Source: UBA4416 sp040386075 (lineage in GTDB: Bacteria > Bacteroidota > Bacteroidia > B-17B0 > Aurantibacillaceae). Taken from it: a stretch of 64,000 nt of DNA. The stretch spans positions 62,001-126,000 of the forward strand of contig JAZKGE010000008.1 of the NCBI GenBank assembly GCA_040386075.1. Reading direction: 5' to 3'. Each line of letters begins with the position of its first letter. Position 1 is the stretch's first letter. Below the pieces are notes generated by a model, which ran no database searches, had not been told where the DNA came from, and was given only the letters and a program-made list of their open reading frames with translations. Positions 25,788-33,349 of this stretch are shown here, piece by piece. A program made the position numbers and the translations under genes.

Positions 25788-28508
25788 ATGGACAAATTTT
25801 CCTTTGTTGGCACAAGTGATGTAAACGCTATTGAGAGTTTATTTTTACAGTATAACCAAAACCCCGATTCTGTTGACGCATCATGGCGTGATTTTTTTAA
25901 AGGCTTCGAGTTTGCCCGTACTTCCTATGATTCGGAAGGAGGTGCCATTCCTGAAAATGTAACCAAAGAATTCAAAGTAATAGGTTTAATTACCGGTTAC
26001 CGTCAGCGTGGGCATTTATTCACTAAAACAAATCCTGTTCGTCAGCGCCGTAATTATGAACCAACCCTGGCTCTTGAAAACTTTGGTTTATCCGATAAGG
26101 ACCTTGATATTGTTTTTCAGGCCGGAAATGAGATCGGGCTTGGCGCAGCAAAATTAAAAGATATTATTGCTCATTTAGAGCAAACCTACTGCCAAAGTAT
26201 AGGCGTTGAATATTTATACATGCGCGAGCCTAAGGTTCTGAAATGGATGCAGGAACGCATGGAGAAGAACAAGAATACGCCTGCGTTTTCTATTGATCAG
26301 AAAAAAACGATCCTTAAAAAACTAACACAGGCTGTTGTTTTTGAAAGCTTTTTACATACCAAATTTGTAGGTCAAAAACGTTTTTCATTAGAGGGAGGCG
26401 AATCAGTGATCCCGGCTATTAATGCGTTGATGGAACATGGCGCTAATTTAGGAATTGAAGACTACGTGATCGGTATGGCTCACCGCGGGCGCTTGAACGT
26501 GTTGACCAATATCATGAACAAGAACTATAAAGATGTATTTACTGAGTTTGAAGGCAGACCAAGTGAAGACTCTTTATTTGATGGCGATGTTAAGTATCAC
26601 ATGGGTTACTCATCTGATCAGTTAAGTGATGATGGTAAAAATGTACATATCAGCTTAACTCCAAATCCATCACATTTAGAAACCTCAGCAGCTGTTGTGC
26701 AGGGAATTGTTCGTTCAAAGATAGATAGCCGCCATAGTGGTGATAATGCAAAAGCATGCGCTGTGATATTACACGGAGATGCCGCTGTTGCAGGCCAGGG
26801 GTTGGTTTATGAATTAATTCAGATGAGCCAGCTGGATGGCTTCAAAACCGGAGGAACTATTCATTATGTGATCAACAACCAGGTTGGTTTTACAACCAAC
26901 TTCTTGGATGCCCGTTCATCAACTTACTGTACGGATGTAGCAAAAGTGGTACTGAGCCCGGTGTTTCACGTAAACGGTGATGATGTGGAGGCTTTGTGTT
27001 TCATCTCAAAAATGGCCATGGAGTTCCGTCAAACTTTTCATAAAGATGTATTCATTGATGTGTTATGCTATCGTAAATACGGACATAACGAAGGAGATGA
27101 GCCACGTTTTACCCAGCCCTTATTATACAAAGCAATTGCAGCGCACGCTAATCCAAAAGATATTTATGTTGAAAAATTAAAAGCTGAAAATTCTCCTTTA
27201 GCTGCTGAAGCAAAAGAAATAGAAACAGCTTTTAAAGCAGAGCTTGATGCTAATCTGGATGAAGCTAAAAAAACAGAGAAAGCAAAGATCACTTCCTTCT
27301 TAGAAGGAAACTGGAAAGGCGTAAAAAGGGCAACTGATGCTGATTTTGACGAATCACCGAAAACATCCATTGATGAAAAACTGTTCATGGAGATCGCTAA
27401 AAAATCAACTGAATTACCAAAAGATAAAAAATTCTTTAATAAGATCCAAAAGCTGTTTGATGACCGTAAAGCCATGATCGCTAATGATAATTACGATTGG
27501 GCCATGGGCGAATTACTAGCTTATGCATCTTTAATGAAAGAAGGTTTCCCTGTGCGTTTCAGCGGACAGGATGTTGAGCGTGGAACTTTCTCTCATCGTC
27601 ATGCGATCGTAAAAATTGAAGATAGTGAAGAGGAATATACACCGCTAAATAATATTGATGCCAAAGTAAAGTTTGAGATCTATAACTCGTTATTAAGTGA
27701 GTATGGTGTTTTAGGTTTTGAATACGGTTATGCTTTTGCAGCTCCAAATACATTAACTATCTGGGAGGCGCAGTTTGGTGATTTCTTTAATGGAGCACAA
27801 ATTATCATCGACCAGTATTTAACCTCTGCTGAATATAAATGGCGCCGTATGAACGGTTTGGTAATGTTATTGCCTCATGGATATGAAGGCCAGGGGCCGG
27901 AGCATTCAAGTGCACGTATGGAACGTTTTTTACAGGCATGTGCTGAAAACAATATGCAGATCGTTAACGCAACTACGCCGGCACAACAGTTCCACGTATT
28001 GCGTCGCCAGTTGAAACGCGATTTCCGTAAACCATTGATCTGTTTTACACCAAAAAAATTATTACGTTACCCTACTTGCGTAAGTAAGTTAACTGATTTT
28101 ACTAAAGCTAATTTCCAGGAAGTATTGGATGATACGATAGATGCAAAAAAAGTAACTCGTGTTGCTTTCTGCTCAGGTAAAGTATACTATGATCTGATAG
28201 AACGCAGAGAAAAAGAAGGTGTTGATGATATTGCATTTATTCGTTTAGAGCAATTATACCCTTTTCCTAAAAAACAAGTAGATGCAATTTTGAAGAAATA
28301 TAATAAAGCTACCAATTATTCATTTGTTCAGGAAGAGCCTGAAAATATGGGTCCTTGGCGTTTTGTAGACAAGAACTTACGTTCGTTGAATTTAAAATAT
28401 TTCGGGAGAAATGAAGCGGCAAGTCCTGCAACCGGTTTTGCAAAACGACATGCTGCAGAGAACGAAGATATTATGACAAATATTTTCTCTAAAGTATTAG
28501 TGAAATAA
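25788..28508 (+). CDS. sucA: 2-oxoglutarate dehydrogenase E1 component
   Basis: Thiamine-diphosphate enzyme that decarboxylates 2-oxoglutarate and transfers the succinyl group to E2 in the TCA cycle. The 906-residue length matches full-length E1. The N terminus (DKFSFVGTSDVNAIESLFLQY) is the E2-binding segment. The diphosphate motif GDAAVAGQG through VINNQVGFTT near residues 330-370 binds ThDP, and HRGRLNVL and ARMERFLQ are active-site regions. The sucB gene follows after 35 bases. E3 is not in the window. Confidence 0.97.
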   Translation: MDKFSFVGTSDVNAIESLFLQYNQNPDSVDASWRDFFKGFEFARTSYDSEGGAIPENVTKEFKVIGLITGYRQRGHLFTKTNPVRQRRNYEPTLALENFGLSDKDLDIVFQAGNEIGLGAAKLKDIIAHLEQTYCQSIGVEYLYMREPKVLKWMQERMEKNKNTPAFSIDQKKTILKKLTQAVVFESFLHTKFVGQKRFSLEGGESVIPAINALMEHGANLGIEDYVIGMAHRGRLNVLTNIMNKNYKDVFTEFEGRPSEDSLFDGDVKYHMGYSSDQLSDDGKNVHISLTPNPSHLETSAAVVQGIVRSKIDSRHSGDNAKACAVILHGDAAVAGQGLVYELIQMSQLDGFKTGGTIHYVINNQVGFTTNFLDARSSTYCTDVAKVVLSPVFHVNGDDVEALCFISKMAMEFRQTFHKDVFIDVLCYRKYGHNEGDEPRFTQPLLYKAIAAHANPKDIYVEKLKAENSPLAAEAKEIETAFKAELDANLDEAKKTEKAKITSFLEGNWKGVKRATDADFDESPKTSIDEKLFMEIAKKSTELPKDKKFFNKIQKLFDDRKAMIANDNYDWAMGELLAYASLMKEGFPVRFSGQDVERGTFSHRHAIVKIEDSEEEYTPLNNIDAKVKFEIYNSLLSEYGVLGFEYGYAFAAPNTLTIWEAQFGDFFNGAQIIIDQYLTSAEYKWRRMNGLVMLLPHGYEGQGPEHSSARMERFLQACAENNMQIVNATTPAQQFHVLRRQLKRDFRKPLICFTPKKLLRYPTCVSKLTDFTKANFQEVLDDTIDAKKVTRVAFCSGKVYYDLIERREKEGVDDIAFIRLEQLYPFPKKQVDAILKKYNKATNYSFVQEEPENMGPWRFVDKNLRSLNLKYFGRNEAASPATGFAKRHAAENEDIMTNIFSKVLVK

Positions 28509-28543
28509 TCATTCAAAAAATTTATAACCAATAAAATATTTTT

Positions 28544-29824
28544 ATGGCAATTGTAGAATTAAAAGTACCAAGCCCGGGAGAATCCATTACAGAAGTAGTT
28601 ATTGCCCGTTGGGTTAAAAACACCGGCGACGTTGTTGAAAAAGATGAGGTGTTAGCCGAGATCGATTCTGATAAAGCAACCTTAACTTTAAATGCAGAAG
28701 AAAGTGGTAAGATTGAAGTGCTGGCTGCTGAAGGCGATACAGTAAAGGTTGGACAGGTTGTTGTGAAAATTGATACTTCAGTAAAACCTGAAGCCAAAGC
28801 TGAAACGCCTAAAGCCGAAAAGAAGGAAGAAGTAAAAGCTGAAGCTAAAAAAGAGGAGCCTAAAAAGGACACTTCGACAAGCTCAGTGACCACTACTACT
28901 AACGATAAATCAACTTATGCAACAGGCACACCAAGTATTGCTGCTGCAAAGATGATGGCTGAGAATAATATCCAGTCGGGCCAAATGAATGGTACCGGAA
29001 AAGATGGTCGAATAACAAAACAAGATGTATTAGCTGCTTTATCTAATGGCTTACCAACTGCGCAAAAAGTACTAAGTAACAGCTGGCAAGGTGGTAGAGA
29101 TAAAGATCGTTCAAAAATGACCTCTCTTCGTAAAACGGTTGCCAAGCGTTTGGTCGCGGTTAAAAACGAAACTGCCATGTTAACCACTTTCAATGAAGTT
29201 GATATGAGCGAGATCTACGCGATCAGAGCAAAATATAAAGATAAATTCAAAGAGGTTTACGGAACTAATGTAGGTTTCATGAGCTTCTTTACAAAAGCGG
29301 TTACTGAAGCCTTATTCCATTACCCTGCCGTAAACGGTATGATAGATGGCGAAGAAATAGTTTATAATAAATATTGTGACATCGGTATTGCTGTGAGCGC
29401 GCCAAAAGGATTAATGGTTCCTGTATTACGTAATGCTGAGTTAATGAGCATTGCTGATATTGAAAAAGGAATTAAAGATCTGGCTTTAAAAGCACGTGAT
29501 GGAAAATTAACCATCGAAGATATGACCGGCGGAACTTTCACAATTACTAATGGTGGTGTATTTGGAAGTATGATGAGTACTCCGATCATTAATCCTCCAC
29601 AAAGTGCTATTTTAGGTATGCATAATGTAGTTGAAAGGCCAATGGCGGTTAACGGACAAGTTGTTATTCGCCCGATGATGTATATTGCTTTAAGTTATGA
29701 TCATAGAATTATTGACGGAAGAGAATCAGTAGGATTCTTAGTAAAAGTAAAAGAAATGTTAGAGAACCCAAGCCGTATTTTATTTGGTGGTAAATTGCCG
29801 GAAGAAGTGTTGTTGGGATTGTAA
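28544..29824 (+). CDS. sucB: Dihydrolipoyllysine succinyltransferase (2-oxoglutarate dehydrogenase E2)
   Basis: E2 core of the complex. Residues 1-77 are a lipoyl domain with Lys44 in EIDSDKATL. A Lys/Glu/Ala-rich linker (about 80-120) follows, then the E3/E1-binding helical domain (TPSIAAAKMMAENN, DGRITKQDVLAAL, about 127-166), and the catalytic domain with His387 and Asp391 (SYDHRIIDGRES). Length 426 is normal. The linker carries a 25-base genomic repeat in frame (28867-28891), encoding about DTSTSSVT. It is co-transcribed with sucA; a strong terminator follows. Confidence 0.96.
   Translation: MAIVELKVPSPGESITEVVIARWVKNTGDVVEKDEVLAEIDSDKATLTLNAEESGKIEVLAAEGDTVKVGQVVVKIDTSVKPEAKAETPKAEKKEEVKAEAKKEEPKKDTSTSSVTTTTNDKSTYATGTPSIAAAKMMAENNIQSGQMNGTGKDGRITKQDVLAALSNGLPTAQKVLSNSWQGGRDKDRSKMTSLRKTVAKRLVAVKNETAMLTTFNEVDMSEIYAIRAKYKDKFKEVYGTNVGFMSFFTKAVTEALFHYPAVNGMIDGEEIVYNKYCDIGIAVSAPKGLMVPVLRNAELMSIADIEKGIKDLALKARDGKLTIEDMTGGTFTITNGGVFGSMMSTPIINPPQSAILGMHNVVERPMAVNGQVVIRPMMYIALSYDHRIIDGRESVGFLVKVKEMLENPSRILFGGKLPEEVLLGL
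28867..28891. repeat. Short imperfect palindromic repeat inside sucB
   Basis: GGACACT and AGTGACC flank TCGACAAGCTC. Read on the minus strand it is GTCACTGAGCTTGTCGAAG, a string I recall as an intergenic repeat in many Bacteroidota. Here it lies in frame in the flexible linker. Confidence 0.6.
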
Positions 29825-29846
29825 TCTATCACAATTCGAACAAAAT

Positions 29847-29879
29847 AAAAGCCCCTCTGAGTTCAGAGGGGCTTTTTTT
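29847..29879 (+). terminator. Intrinsic terminator of sucA-sucB
   Basis: AAAAGCCCCTCTGA pairs perfectly with TCAGAGGGGCTTTT and a T7 run follows, 23 bases after the sucB stop. Confidence 0.95.
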
Positions 29880-29975
29880 GTCTAAATCCAGACAGACGTT
29901 AAATTAAAGTTAACAGATAATAACCTCAAACCCACCGAATAATAACTCAGATTAAACGAATAAAAGTCCTCGCTT

Positions 29976-30009
29976 TTTGCAACACTAACAAAAAAATAAT
30001 TTATATTTA
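29976..30009 (+). promoter_or_regulatory. Probable promoter of the LipL32-like gene
   Basis: TTTG (29976-29979), 22 bases, then TATATTTA (30002-30009), one base off TAnnTTTG, matches the flavobacterial spacing. A leader of about 55 bases would follow. Confidence 0.45.
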
Positions 30010-30010
30010 C

Positions 30011-30048
30011 TACTCATAGCGCATGCCGAAAAGCTTAAAGAGTAGGCA
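30011..30048 (+). other. Possible 5' leader pseudoknot before the LipL32-like gene
   Basis: TACTC (30011-30015) can pair with GAGTA (30040-30044), while TGCC in the loop (30024-30027) can pair with GGCA (30045-30048), the geometry of an H-type pseudoknot ending 20 bases before the start codon. The stems are short, so chance is possible. Confidence 0.3.
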
Positions 30049-30068
30049 AAAAAACTAAACACTATTTT

Positions 30069-30773
30069 ATGAAAAAAACGTTAAGTATTTTATCAGTAGT
30101 TGCACTATCTGCTATTTGTTCAAATAATGTGAATGCACAGGAGTTGGAGAAATTTAAAGCAGATATGGGTAAAAAAGCCGTAATGGGTAAAGAAGTAAGA
30201 GTTCCTTACACGGATGTGATCTCTTATTATGGTTATGTAAAACCAGGATCTAAACCGGACGAGGAAAAAGGCGGAAAAAAATATTATTATTTATATGTTT
30301 GGATCCCTGCAGTAGCTCCGGAAATTGGTATCCGAATGATCTCTCCTGTTCCTGCGAAAATGGCTCCTGAAAAAACAGATTTCCAGGCAGCAGATTACGA
30401 AGCTAACAAAGCAGATACTAAAAACTTTTTTGATACCTGGATCTCTTTTGAAAAAGCTGAAGGTGTAACTTCTGCAGCCGATATTGCTACAAAAGGTAAA
30501 ACAGCAAAATGGAATCAAATTGATTCTAATGATGACTCTGGCGAAATGCCAGCACAACCATCAGGAAGCAAATACAACTCTATGATGCGTATTACAAGTG
30601 AAGTGAACAATCCTTTAAAAGCTTTAACTGTTGGTTTATACCGTATTGGTTTCACAACCTACAAAACTGGTGAAGTACAAGGAAGTTTTGCAGCTCAATT
30701 AGGTTCTCCTGTAAAATTACCAGGAACTAAAGTTGCTCCAACACTTGATCTTTTAGCAGCTCCTACAAAATAA
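30069..30773 (+). CDS. LipL32-family surface protein
   Basis: A 234-residue exported protein clearly related to LipL32, the most abundant outer-membrane lipoprotein of pathogenic Leptospira. Family stretches in order are SYYGYVKPGSKPD (52-64), YYLYVWIPAVAPEIGIRMIS (73-92), FDTWISFEK (121-129), the acidic DSNDDSG (152-158) where Leptospira has its Asp cluster, KYNSMMRI (168-175), and LYRIGFTTYKTGEVQGSFAA (190-209). Unlike LipL32 the N terminus looks like a signal-peptidase-I site (NVNA-QE, 20-25); the Cys17 context (AIC) is a poor lipobox. It is monocistronic, with its own promoter and terminator. Function is unknown; in Leptospira it binds calcium and matrix proteins. Confidence 0.92.
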   Translation: MKKTLSILSVVALSAICSNNVNAQELEKFKADMGKKAVMGKEVRVPYTDVISYYGYVKPGSKPDEEKGGKKYYYLYVWIPAVAPEIGIRMISPVPAKMAPEKTDFQAADYEANKADTKNFFDTWISFEKAEGVTSAADIATKGKTAKWNQIDSNDDSGEMPAQPSGSKYNSMMRITSEVNNPLKALTVGLYRIGFTTYKTGEVQGSFAAQLGSPVKLPGTKVAPTLDLLAAPTK

Positions 30774-30791
30774 ATAAAGCTATTATTCTTT

Positions 30792-30825
30792 AAAAAAAGC
30801 TACTCAGAAATGGGTGGCTTTTTTG
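30792..30825 (+). terminator. Intrinsic terminator of the LipL32-like gene
   Basis: An AAAAAAGCTACTC / GGGTGGCTTTTTT stem with wobble pairs and a T run lies 18 bases after the stop. Its A-rich left side lets it act also for the convergent haem-binding gene. Confidence 0.85.
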
Positions 30826-30831
30826 TTTTAA

Positions 30832-31308
30832 TTAATTTCCCTCAGAAGGTACGCGTTCTTTCACCGCTTTAAAAAACTCCACCAATTGCAATTTTTGAGC
30901 ATCCGTTAATTTAGCTTCTTTATGCATTTTTGTATATGATACCAGTGGCATTTCACCTTCCTCTACCATCTCAATACATTCTTCCAGTTTATGGTTTTTC
31001 TTTTTATCAGAATAGGTTCCCCATTCCGAAAAATTTAAATGATGGGAACCTTCGTCAATATGATGCTTTATCCACCAGGATACCGGAGCAATATTGGTAT
31101 ACCATGGAAACGCTGGCTGATTGGAATGACAATCATAGCAGGCGATCTTTAATGTATTGCCAACCTCGGCATTTGCCGATGTTAATGTGATAAAATCTTT
31201 TGCGGGATCAACGGCCGTTATTGTTTTATCAATTCGAAATGACTGGATCAATAAAAAAAATAAAGCCAAAAATATGGCAATGTTTTTTGCTGTAAAACGT
31301 TTGTTCAT
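30832..31308 (-). CDS. Haem-binding (c-type) periplasmic protein
   Basis: A 158-residue protein with an N-terminal membrane anchor or signal (IAIFLALFFLLIQSF) and one c-type haem site, Cys-Tyr-Asp-Cys-His, in ACYDCHSNQP. The following WYTNIAPVSWWIKHHIDEG and the Met in EGEMPLVSYTKMH fit the haem-binding domain family (Pfam Haem_bd). Such proteins carry electrons or act as haem-based sensors; the partner is unknown. It is convergent with the LipL32-like gene and divergent from the endonuclease-like gene. The haem it needs comes from the pathway encoded at 6.4-11.1 kb. Confidence 0.86.
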   Translation of the reverse strand: MNKRFTAKNIAIFLALFFLLIQSFRIDKTITAVDPAKDFITLTSANAEVGNTLKIACYDCHSNQPAFPWYTNIAPVSWWIKHHIDEGSHHLNFSEWGTYSDKKKNHKLEECIEMVEEGEMPLVSYTKMHKEAKLTDAQKLQLVEFFKAVKERVPSEGN

Positions 31309-31393
31309 GTGAATTCTGTTTTAAGAAATAATAACAATATGTAAATATGACTTAAATTTTGAAATCATACCTTTATTCATGCAATTTATTATT

Positions 31394-31401
31394 TACATTT
31401 G
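31394..31401 (+). promoter_or_regulatory. -7 promoter box, near-leaderless
   Basis: TACATTTG ends three bases before the ATG at 31405. With the usual distance from a -7 box, the transcript would begin at the start codon itself. No TTG -33 box is at the usual spacing. Confidence 0.5.
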
Positions 31402-31404
31402 ACT

Positions 31405-32418
31405 ATGAATAAGATCCTTTTTACTCACCTCTTTTTACTTTGTTTTATAGGCGGTTTTGCTCAAACAAAAAGTCCAATCACCGTAGCTTTTTATAACTGC
31501 GAGAATTTTTTTGATACCAAAGATGATCCAAATAAAAAAGATGACGAATTCTTACCTGAATCGCCCATGAAATGGGATGAAACCCGTTTTATGAATAAGT
31601 TAACTAAAATTGCGCAGGTGTTGGACTCTACTGTGGCCGGAGACGGTTTGCCCGCTTTAGTGGGCTTGGTAGAGGTTGAAAACAAAGAAGTATTAGAGGA
31701 ACTGGTTTCCAAATCTCAACTAAAAACAAAATCTTATGGCGTGTTATGTACTGATAGTCCGGATGAGCGTAGCATTGATTGCGGTTTACTATATGACAAA
31801 TCTGTGTTTACATTAATTGATTTTAAAGAATTAAATGCAACCAACTCTGCATTGGGAGATTATAAAACCCGTAACATTTTATTTGCAACATTAAAAGCAA
31901 CCAATGGCGATGTGATCTATGTATTTGTTAATCATTGGCCAAGCCGCCGATCGGGCGAAACAGAGTCTGAGCCTCGCCGTATTTATGCTGCCGAGCAGGT
32001 ACGTTCTAAAATTACTGAACTGCAAAAAAAAGATCCTAAAGCAAAAGCTATTGTGATGGGTGATTTTAACGACCATCCAACTGACAAAAGTATAGTAAAT
32101 ACTTTGAGGGCGAGCGATAAGCCTAAAGATAAAACCGATCTGTATAATGCCTATCAAACATTAGATGCGGCTAAACAGGGAACTCATTATTATGATAAAG
32201 AGTGGCGGGTGTTAGATCAAATCATTGTATCACAAGGATTTATTGGAGCTAAAAAGGGATATAAATTTGACCCGAAGAATGCACACATTTTAAAGAAAGA
32301 CTTTGTGTTATTTAAAAATAACAAAACGGGCGAAGAAAAACCAAACCGAACCTATAGCGGCGAAAAATACCATAATGGTTACAGCGACCATTTATCGATT
32401 TACATTACGCTTGATTAA
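31405..32418 (+). CDS. Exported endonuclease/exonuclease/phosphatase-family protein
   Basis: The start is ATG 31405, giving the signal peptide MNKILFTHLFLLCFIGGFAQ; a TTG two codons upstream is rejected because it lies inside the -7 box. The EEP fold is marked by AFYNCENFFD, LVEVEN with the metal Glu, VNHWPSR, VMGDFNDHP with the conserved Asp-Phe-Asn, and YSDHLSIY with the C-terminal His. It is likely a periplasmic or secreted nuclease or phosphodiesterase; the substrate is not determined by sequence. Its stop overlaps that of the convergent STAS-like gene by four bases. Confidence 0.92.
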   Translation: MNKILFTHLFLLCFIGGFAQTKSPITVAFYNCENFFDTKDDPNKKDDEFLPESPMKWDETRFMNKLTKIAQVLDSTVAGDGLPALVGLVEVENKEVLEELVSKSQLKTKSYGVLCTDSPDERSIDCGLLYDKSVFTLIDFKELNATNSALGDYKTRNILFATLKATNGDVIYVFVNHWPSRRSGETESEPRRIYAAEQVRSKITELQKKDPKAKAIVMGDFNDHPTDKSIVNTLRASDKPKDKTDLYNAYQTLDAAKQGTHYYDKEWRVLDQIIVSQGFIGAKKGYKFDPKNAHILKKDFVLFKNNKTGEEKPNRTYSGEKYHNGYSDHLSIYITLD

Positions 32419-32852
32419 AACATAAGCGTTTTTAAGGCGTCAGGAGTTTGCTTTTGGTTTTGTTCAATACACCAGGCTTCGGCATCCTCCATTTTATTAA
32501 ATACTTTGAATGGGAAATCCGGCTTATAAAAGTTCAGATAAAAATTTGCGATCAATTTATGCGCCAATGTATTTACCAAAACTGCCATGCAGGTTTTTCC
32601 AAATTTACTTTCCAGTTCCTTTGCTTTCTTTCTGGCGTCATCAGTATAAACAACCGTACCATCTTCACTGTATATTAAAAACCCATATTTTTTTCCTCCA
32701 CTAATTTCAATATAGGCGCTAATATTGTCTTCTGTATCTTTACTATTGATCTCTGATTTCTTTTTTAACATGACTCTAATAATCCCGTCATCACACAATG
32801 ACGCCACGATCGTTTTCGTTTCCCGTGTTTTTAAGATTATATAATTAGTCAT
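32415..32852 (-). CDS. STAS-like protein (DUF7793 type), paralogue 2
   Basis: A 145-residue cytosolic protein; I start at MTNYIILKTRETKTI (ATG 32850-32852) rather than at a longer frame that overlaps the preceding gene. It has the SpoIIAA/STAS-like pattern ending FYKPDFPFKVFNKMEDAEAW, with DGIIRVMLKKKSEI near the N terminus. The upstream gene (32857-33297) is its paralogue and shares DGIIRVMLKKK and FPFKVFNKM. Such single-domain proteins are thought to bind regulatory partners; function is unproven. It begins four bases after its paralogue's stop, so the two are co-transcribed. Confidence 0.8.
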   Translation of the reverse strand: MTNYIILKTRETKTIVASLCDDGIIRVMLKKKSEINSKDTEDNISAYIEISGGKKYGFLIYSEDGTVVYTDDARKKAKELESKFGKTCMAVLVNTLAHKLIANFYLNFYKPDFPFKVFNKMEDAEAWCIEQNQKQTPDALKTLMF

Positions 32853-32856
32853 TTTA

Positions 32857-33297
32857 TTAAATACCTTGTAAATGAAGTTGAGGGTTTTGTTGAGAAAGTT
32901 CCAATTGCTCCAGGCACCATTTTTCTGCCTCATCCATTTTATTAAATACTTTAAATGGAAAACTCGGCTTATTGAATTTAAAATAAAAGTTAGCTAAAAG
33001 TTTATGTGATAACCGGGTTACAACCACTGCATTACAAACCTTTGGAAATGAATACTCCTCCTTTTTGGCATAAGCCCTACCATCTTCTGTAACTGTAGAA
33101 GAACCATCCTCGGCATAATAAATAAATGGGTGCCTTTGCCCCTCAACAAGTTCGTTGTATACTTCAAAGAGTTTTCTGAAATGATCGGCATTAATCTCCA
33201 CCTTTTTTTTAAGCATCACCCTAATGATCCCATCACTGCATACAGAGATCTGAGCAGCATCTGTTTCGGTTTTTTTTATAACAGAAAAGCAAGGCAT
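32857..33297 (-). CDS. STAS-like protein (DUF7793 type), paralogue 1
   Basis: A 146-residue cytosolic protein beginning MPCFSVIKKTETDAAQISV. Motifs shared with its downstream paralogue are SDGIIRVMLKKKVEINA, the HKLLANFYFKFNKP segment and FPFKVFNKMDEAEKWCLEQ, which place it in the STAS-like single-domain group. TTTATTTG just before the start codon is one base off a -7 box, with TTG 18 bases upstream. Divergent from the aminopeptidase gene. Role unknown; regulatory protein binding is inferred from the fold. Confidence 0.8.
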   Translation of the reverse strand: MPCFSVIKKTETDAAQISVCSDGIIRVMLKKKVEINADHFRKLFEVYNELVEGQRHPFIYYAEDGSSTVTEDGRAYAKKEEYSFPKVCNAVVVTRLSHKLLANFYFKFNKPSFPFKVFNKMDEAEKWCLEQLELSQQNPQLHLQGI

Positions 33298-33349
33298 ACA
33301 AATAAATGTTTATATTAGTACAAACAAATATATTAAATTAATCGACAAT

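Noticed and set aside
30069..30773. Recent transfer of the LipL32-like gene from Leptospira
   Set aside because: Base composition and promoter/terminator style look like the neighbours, and the shared hemC-hemD fusion is not evidence of common origin.
32853..32933. 27-residue extension of the second STAS-like gene
   Set aside because: It overlaps the coding end of its paralogue; the internal Met at 32852 gives the expected length.
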